From VGKP01 sp964578345 (GTDB lineage Archaea > Nanobdellota > Nanobdellia > Pacearchaeales > GW2011-AR1), in contig CAZOCP010000003.1 of assembly GCA_964578345.1 (NCBI GenBank), positions 1 through 64,000 on the forward strand: a DNA stretch of 64,000 nt. Reading direction: 5' to 3'. The position numbers and the translations under genes are program-made. The notes beneath the pieces are model-generated. The model searched no databases, was not told the DNA's origin, and saw only the letters and a program-made list of their open reading frames with translations. Of this stretch, positions 59,871-64,000 are shown in pieces; the first letter of the stretch is position 1, and each line of letters opens with the position of its first letter.

Positions 59871-61310
59871 ATGACAGAATATAATAAAATAGGCTTTAAA
59901 GCAGGAATCGAAATACATCAGCAGATAGAAACTGATAAATTATTCTGTAATTGCCCAAGTTACTTAAGATCTGACGAACCTAATTTTATCATCGAACGTA
60001 AGCTCCATTCCGTTGCAGGAGAAACTGGAGAAATAGATGTAGCAGTTGCTCATGAAGCAGCTAAAGACAAAACATTTCTTTATCAAGGATATCATGATAC
60101 AACATGTTTAATTGAATTAGACGAGGAGCCCCCTCATTTCATCAATGAAGATGCATTAAACGAAACAATTAAAATATGTCTGCTATTAAACTGTGAAATT
60201 TATCCAATGACCCAAATAATGCGAAAGACAGTTATTGATGGTTCTAACACTTCAGGTTTCCAGCGCACAATTTTGATAGCGCATGATGGATTTATTGAAA
60301 CAAGTTTTGGAAAAGTTACTATTCAAACAGTTTGTTTAGAGGAGGATGCAGCACGCATTATAAATAAAGATGAAAAGCAGACAATTTATCGCCTTGATCG
60401 TCTAGGAATACCATTAGTAGAAATAGCTACTGCTCCGATAATTAATAATCCAAAACAAATTAAAGAAACCGCTTTAAAAATTGGAGAGATGTTGCGCGTC
60501 TGTAAAGTCAAAAGAGGAATAGGAACAATCAGACAAGACATAAATATTAGCATAAAGGGACATGAAAGGGTAGAAATCAAAGGATTTCAAGATCTTGCTA
60601 TGATGGAAATAACAGCAGAAAAAGAAATCTTGCGCCAACAGAAGGAAGTTTCTCAGGGAAAAACACAAGGAGAAGTTAGAAACGCACAGGAAGATAGTTC
60701 TAGCATTTTTCTACGCCCACTGCCAGGAAGTGCGAGAATGTACCCTGAAACAGACCTTCCTATTTTAAAAATAAGCAGAGACAAAATTATTTCTTTAAAA
60801 AAGGCTCTTCCTAAATTAAAAAATGAAATTAGAGAAGAACTACAAAAAAAAGGTTTACCGGAAGAATTGTTGCGTTTAGTTTTAGACAGAAATCTAGATG
60901 AATTTGAAGTGCTATTGAGAGTACATCCGAAAAATCCTAGCTTAGTGGCAAAAATGGTTACTTTATGGAGAGCAGAATTTGCAAGCAAATTAGGTAAAAG
61001 GCTTGAAGATATAAAAGAATCTCTAAATGGAAAAGTTTTGGAGGAAGTATTAGAGAATGTATTCTCGGGAAAGATTGACGAAAAAGATGTTAGAGATGTT
61101 TTGTTTAAGATAGCTTCAGGAACAAATCTCGAAGAAGCATTAAACGTAAAAAAGATTACACATGATAAATTAGAAAAAGAAATTCATAAAATTATGCAAG
61201 AAAAACCTGGATTAACAGTTGGTGCATATATGGGTCTGATAATAGAAAGTCTAGGTTCTGGAATAAATAAGAAAAACGCAATGGATATATTGAAAAAAAT
61301 TGTGAAATAG
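59871..61310 (+). CDS. gatE: Glutamyl-tRNA(Gln) amidotransferase subunit E, short form
   Basis: 479 residues. GatE features are GFKAGIEIHQQIETDKLFCNCPSYL, IELDEEPPHFINEDAL, VIDGSNTSGFQRT, RLGIPLVEIATAPII and PGSARMYPETDLP. Classical archaeal GatE is clearly longer because of an AspRS-like insertion. Here MYPETDLP runs almost directly into the helical domain and YqeY-like tail, so that insertion appears absent. It works with GatD to amidate Glu-tRNA(Gln). Confidence 0.93.
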   Translation: MTEYNKIGFKAGIEIHQQIETDKLFCNCPSYLRSDEPNFIIERKLHSVAGETGEIDVAVAHEAAKDKTFLYQGYHDTTCLIELDEEPPHFINEDALNETIKICLLLNCEIYPMTQIMRKTVIDGSNTSGFQRTILIAHDGFIETSFGKVTIQTVCLEEDAARIINKDEKQTIYRLDRLGIPLVEIATAPIINNPKQIKETALKIGEMLRVCKVKRGIGTIRQDINISIKGHERVEIKGFQDLAMMEITAEKEILRQQKEVSQGKTQGEVRNAQEDSSSIFLRPLPGSARMYPETDLPILKISRDKIISLKKALPKLKNEIREELQKKGLPEELLRLVLDRNLDEFEVLLRVHPKNPSLVAKMVTLWRAEFASKLGKRLEDIKESLNGKVLEEVLENVFSGKIDEKDVRDVLFKIASGTNLEEALNVKKITHDKLEKEIHKIMQEKPGLTVGAYMGLIIESLGSGINKKNAMDILKKIVK

Positions 61311-61416
61311 ATATTAAGTTTTTTTTGGATCATGAAGAGACGTAATAAATTAATACTGTGGGATAATTATTATATAATACATAGAACTTTAAATACCTCT
61401 TATTCCCAAGAAAAGC

Positions 61417-62085
61417 ATGGAATCTGACTATGAAGCACTAAAGATAGGAACAGTAAAAGACTTGGGAGATATTTACCAAGTAACTGCGCCTTTAGATAAG
61501 CAATTGCGAGCTTTTGCAGATAAAGGCATTCACACACTTGCTGCTCCTGATGAAGTTGCTCAGATACATTTAGCTGGTGTTTCTGAAGATTCCTCAAGAA
61601 CAAGAATGACATCTATCGTACTAAGGGGCGAAAAAACTATTTTAGTTAGAGACTCTATTTCGATGAATCCTTTAATGGCTTCTGCTGCTGTTAGAGATCA
61701 TGCAAGTGGAAGGTGTTTTGAGACAAGCAGAGATGTTTATGAAGAAGCCGAAGCACTTGCAAAAAGGCAAGAATCTATAGATCCTGAAGACAGAAGCGCA
61801 CTTATTGTTTCACAAAGAGGAGGTTTTGTTTTAACTCCTAAAATGCCTGAATCTCAGTTCATCTTAAGAAAGCAAACTGAGCCTTACTTTGATAAATTCA
61901 CTAATGGAACAATGAAATTAGATAATCTTTTCAGATATTCAGATAGAAAGGCAATTATTAATTACATGTGGTTTAAGAGAAATTGTAGTCTAGATTGTAT
62001 TTGGTTGGGCTTGGACAAAGACCGTCCGGCTTATGGGGTGTTGAGAACTGCTGAAGGCAGCGCAAAAAATACAAGTGCTTCTTAA
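61417..62085 (+). CDS. Three-copy family protein, copy C (C-terminally altered)
   Basis: 222 residues. It matches copies A and B up to YGVLRTAEG, then leaves them abruptly (SAKNTSAS) and stops. The N-terminus differs slightly (MESDYEALKIGTVKDLGDIY). The centre (NGTMKLDNLFRYSDRKAIINYMWF) is a third variant. The shared sequence ends at CTGCTGAAGGCA. The 53-residue conserved C-terminus is lost, so this copy may be non-functional or may have taken a new end. Confidence 0.75.
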   Translation: MESDYEALKIGTVKDLGDIYQVTAPLDKQLRAFADKGIHTLAAPDEVAQIHLAGVSEDSSRTRMTSIVLRGEKTILVRDSISMNPLMASAAVRDHASGRCFETSRDVYEEAEALAKRQESIDPEDRSALIVSQRGGFVLTPKMPESQFILRKQTEPYFDKFTNGTMKLDNLFRYSDRKAIINYMWFKRNCSLDCIWLGLDKDRPAYGVLRTAEGSAKNTSAS

Positions 62086-62184
62086 TTATACAATTATATT
62101 CGAAGATTCAATCAAATTATTGAGAGATTAGGCGAGGTTAAAAAGATGTTAGAAGATATTATTGTTATGCAAAAGAAACCTTAA
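62086..62184 (+). other. In-frame continuation after copy C stop
   Basis: Directly after the TAA of copy C the same frame stays open for 32 codons: NYIRRFNQIIERLGEVKKML is followed by EDIIVMQKKP and TAA. It reads like the helical end of an unrelated protein, which suggests a recombination join or a remnant of another gene. Confidence 0.45.
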
Positions 62185-62204
62185 TTAAATACAACATTTG
62201 TTTT

Positions 62205-62312
62205 ATCATAAAGTCCTTTTGTTATACCTCGGCTTTTAAGCCGAGGTTTGTTTGGGACTTTGGGATGCTCAGGAATGCAGCGCCCTAAAGGGCGCTGCAT
62301 TCCTGACATGAT
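62205..62312. repeat. Modular multi-hairpin element (simple copy)
   Basis: AAAGTCC/GGACTTT encloses the perfect CCTCGGC-TTTT-AAGCCGAGG-type hairpin (about 62227-62247). Next to it lies a 17-bp perfect stem TCAGGAATGCAGCGCCC-TAAA-GGGCGCTGCATTCCTGA (62270-62307). The element at 23920 carries the same left arm but with two hairpins in place of the TAAA loop. Confidence 0.85.
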
Positions 62313-62344
62313 AAATATTTAAATATCTGATTAATTAATTATTT

Positions 62345-62671
62345 ATGAAAAAGTCTAAGATTATATTGTTAATTTCATTATTAGTAGTTGTATTCTTTTT
62401 AGGATTTATAATAGGACTTTCTGTTAAAGATGGCAATAAAAGCGTCACAGGAAAAGCAGTTTTTGGAGAGGCTGATAATGTAATTAAAACGGAAAGTGGC
62501 AATTATACATGGACAACTGCAATATGCAATTCTAAAAAAGAATGTATTGACGTTCTTATTAAATGTAAAGACGGAGAAGTTGCTGGAATTGAGCCTATAT
62601 CTAATCTGACAATCTTCTCAGAAGATTGGAAAGATTATAGGAATTTAGATAATAAAGATTTTTGCGAATAA
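62345..62671 (+). CDS. Small membrane-anchored exported protein
   Basis: 108 residues. One N-terminal helix (about 6-27, ILLISLLVVVFFLGFIIGLSV) is followed by a polar outside domain with a S-V-T-G-K-A-V motif and three Cys (AICNSKKECIDVLIKC). A similar I-T-G-V-A motif occurs in the LamG protein. No named family. It starts with ATG 62345 after a TTTAAATAT box at about 62319. Confidence 0.7.
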   Translation: MKKSKIILLISLLVVVFFLGFIIGLSVKDGNKSVTGKAVFGEADNVIKTESGNYTWTTAICNSKKECIDVLIKCKDGEVAGIEPISNLTIFSEDWKDYRNLDNKDFCE

Positions 62672-62705
62672 AAACGCTTAAAAACACTGTAGTATTCACA
62701 CAAAT

Positions 62706-64000
62706 ATGATTGATAGGGAGAAATTTCAAAAAGAACGAGTGTCTATAAATTCAATTTCTTCTAAAGATGAGAAAAAAAGTGTTATAATAGCAGGATGGCT
62801 TTATGATGATAGAGATATAGGCAAAATAAGGTTTGCATTAATTAGAGATATAACCGGCGAGATACAAGTTACTGGAGTTAAGGGAGAGACTAATGAATTA
62901 GTATTCAATAAATTAGGAAAAATTCCTAGAGAAAGTGTGATAATTGTCAAAGGAAAAGTTGTAAGTAATAAAAAAGCTCCTGGAGGAAGAGAAATAATTC
63001 CAGAATCTCTAGAAGTGCTCGCAGAAGCAAAACAACCACTCCCAATAGATACATCAGATTTCTCAAAAACAGAACTATCGAAAAGATTAGATTATAGATT
63101 TTTAGATTTTCATAGAAAAAGAACTCAAGCTATCTTTAAAATACAGAGCACAATTACGCAGGCTTTTAGAGAGCATTTTTCTAAAAAAGGATTTATTGAA
63201 ATTCAACCGCCATGCCTTATCTCTGCTGCATCCGAAGGCGGCGCAGATTTGTTCAAAGTAAAATATTTCGAAAAGGAAGCCTGTTTAGCGCAAAGCCCTC
63301 AACTCTACAAGCAAATGCTTGCCTGTTCACTTGAAAAAGTATCAATGGTTGCGCCAGTCTGGCGGGCGGAAAAACATAATACAATAAGGCATATAAATGA
63401 AATAAGGCAGATGGACATAGAAGCAGCTTTTTATGATATGTTTGCAATTATGAAACAGGAGGAGGAATTAATGATTCAAATAATCAAAACATTACTCCAA
63501 GAAAGAGCTGATGAATTATCTCTTTTAAGAGTTGAGCTCAAAATACCTAGTTCACATTATATTTCTTATACGGAAACAATTGAACTTCTTAAGAAAAATA
63601 AAGTTAAAATTTACTATGGAGAAGACTTAACGCCCGATTCTGAAAAAAAATTAGAAGAACTTTTTCCTAATACTTTGTTATTTGTACATTCCTGGCCTCT
63701 GTCACTTCGCGCGTTTTACATCATGCCGAAAAAAGAAGATTTAAAAGCGGAATTGTCAGAAGGATTTGACTTGATATATAAAGGATTGGAAATAACTTCT
63801 GGCGGACAGCGCATTCATATTCCTGAGCTATTAATCGCGCGTTTGAAAGCTAAGGGGCTTAATCCGAAAGATTTCACTGATTATATAGATTCTTTCCGTT
63901 ATGGGGCTCCTTATCACAGTGGGTGGAGTATTGGACTAGAAAGATTAACAATGGTTTTAACAGCTCAAGAAAACATAAGAGAAACAACAATGTTTCCAAG
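62706..64000 (+). CDS. aspS: Aspartyl-tRNA synthetase (3' end cut by window)
   Basis: 431 complete codons visible from ATG 62706 to the window edge. An N-terminal OB-fold (SVIIAGWLYDDRDIGKIRFALIRD) is followed by class II motif 1 (FREHFSKKGFIEIQPPCLI), motif 2 (MVAPVWRAEKHNTIRHINE) and motif 3 (GLERLTMVLTAQENIRETTMFP). This is the archaeal AspRS layout and lacks only the last few residues. With GatB present it may be non-discriminating and also make Asp-tRNA(Asn); residues that decide this were not assessed. Confidence 0.95.
   Translation, partial: MIDREKFQKERVSINSISSKDEKKSVIIAGWLYDDRDIGKIRFALIRDITGEIQVTGVKGETNELVFNKLGKIPRESVIIVKGKVVSNKKAPGGREIIPESLEVLAEAKQPLPIDTSDFSKTELSKRLDYRFLDFHRKRTQAIFKIQSTITQAFREHFSKKGFIEIQPPCLISAASEGGADLFKVKYFEKEACLAQSPQLYKQMLACSLEKVSMVAPVWRAEKHNTIRHINEIRQMDIEAAFYDMFAIMKQEEELMIQIIKTLLQERADELSLLRVELKIPSSHYISYTETIELLKKNKVKIYYGEDLTPDSEKKLEELFPNTLLFVHSWPLSLRAFYIMPKKEDLKAELSEGFDLIYKGLEITSGGQRIHIPELLIARLKAKGLNPKDFTDYIDSFRYGAPYHSGWSIGLERLTMVLTAQENIRETTMFP

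Noticed and set aside
604..62312. CRISPR array interpretation of the short repeated hairpins
   Set aside because: Repeat units vary in length and sequence, are nested rather than evenly spaced, have no unique spacers of constant size, and no cas genes are present.

Overview
The window is a low-GC, densely packed archaeal chromosome segment. Histone-fold protein, Cdc48-type AAA ATPase, HerA-like ATPase, family B DNA polymerase, FEN1, transcription factor S, Sec61-beta, deoxyhypusine synthase, GatD/GatE, Trm5-like methyltransferase and intron-bearing tRNAs all point to Archaea. Small genes, many short secreted or membrane proteins, Cys-rich surface proteins with repeated C-x-DSDGG units and several toxin-like pairs suggest a DPANN lineage of the Woesearchaeota/Pacearchaeota kind. 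That placement is inference from gene content.

Layout: 0-9.8 kb holds tRNA-Lys(UUU), thioredoxin, a LamG surface protein, a HerA ATPase, Trm5, several signal-peptide/multi-TM proteins and a HEPN-MNT-histone-fold run. 10-18.5 kb holds a Cys-rich secreted protein, the first copy of a three-copy gene family, a patatin, PolB and FEN1. 18.5-22 kb is an unusual island in which three small gene cassettes each sit inside nested inverted-repeat shells. 22-32.5 kb holds a second Cys-rich secreted protein, methionine aminopeptidase and a surface-polysaccharide locus (ABC-2 exporter, four glycosyltransferases, a GT-C-like membrane protein). 32.5-43.8 kb holds a frameshifted RelE with its partner, family copy 2, Cdc48 with a Zn/AbrB regulator, MFS transporter, VKOR, signal peptidase, TFS, endonuclease III, an AbrB-PhoU regulator and three tRNAs. 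43.8-49.8 kb holds an HD-domain operon ending in a transposase remnant, Sec61-beta, deoxyhypusine synthase, NAD synthetase, a C39-like protein and a dead transposase. 49.8-64 kb is rich in translation genes (gatB, tRNA-Arg, proS, gatD, gatE, aspS), with large surface proteins, a Fic protein and family copy 3.

The most striking signal is non-coding. At least ten intergenic sites carry clusters of short perfect or near-perfect hairpins built from shared modules, for example CCTCGGC/GCCGAGG. These are combined in different orders, and whole hairpins repeatedly sit inside the loop of another hairpin. Outer stems change in a compensatory way between copies. In the 18.6-22 kb island the same principle appears with genes as the inserted cargo: a PBECR-like toxin/DUF2283 pair occupies the loop of a hairpin whose sister copy 1.5 kb away has only a 21-nt loop. 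Two further cassettes are bracketed by three and six colinear, properly nested inverted-repeat arms. No transposase or integrase that could explain this lies in the window.

A second theme is a three-copy gene family (11.5, 33.2, 61.4 kb) with near-identical ends and a divergent centre. Two copies share about 190 nt of apparently identical 3' sequence in inverted orientation.
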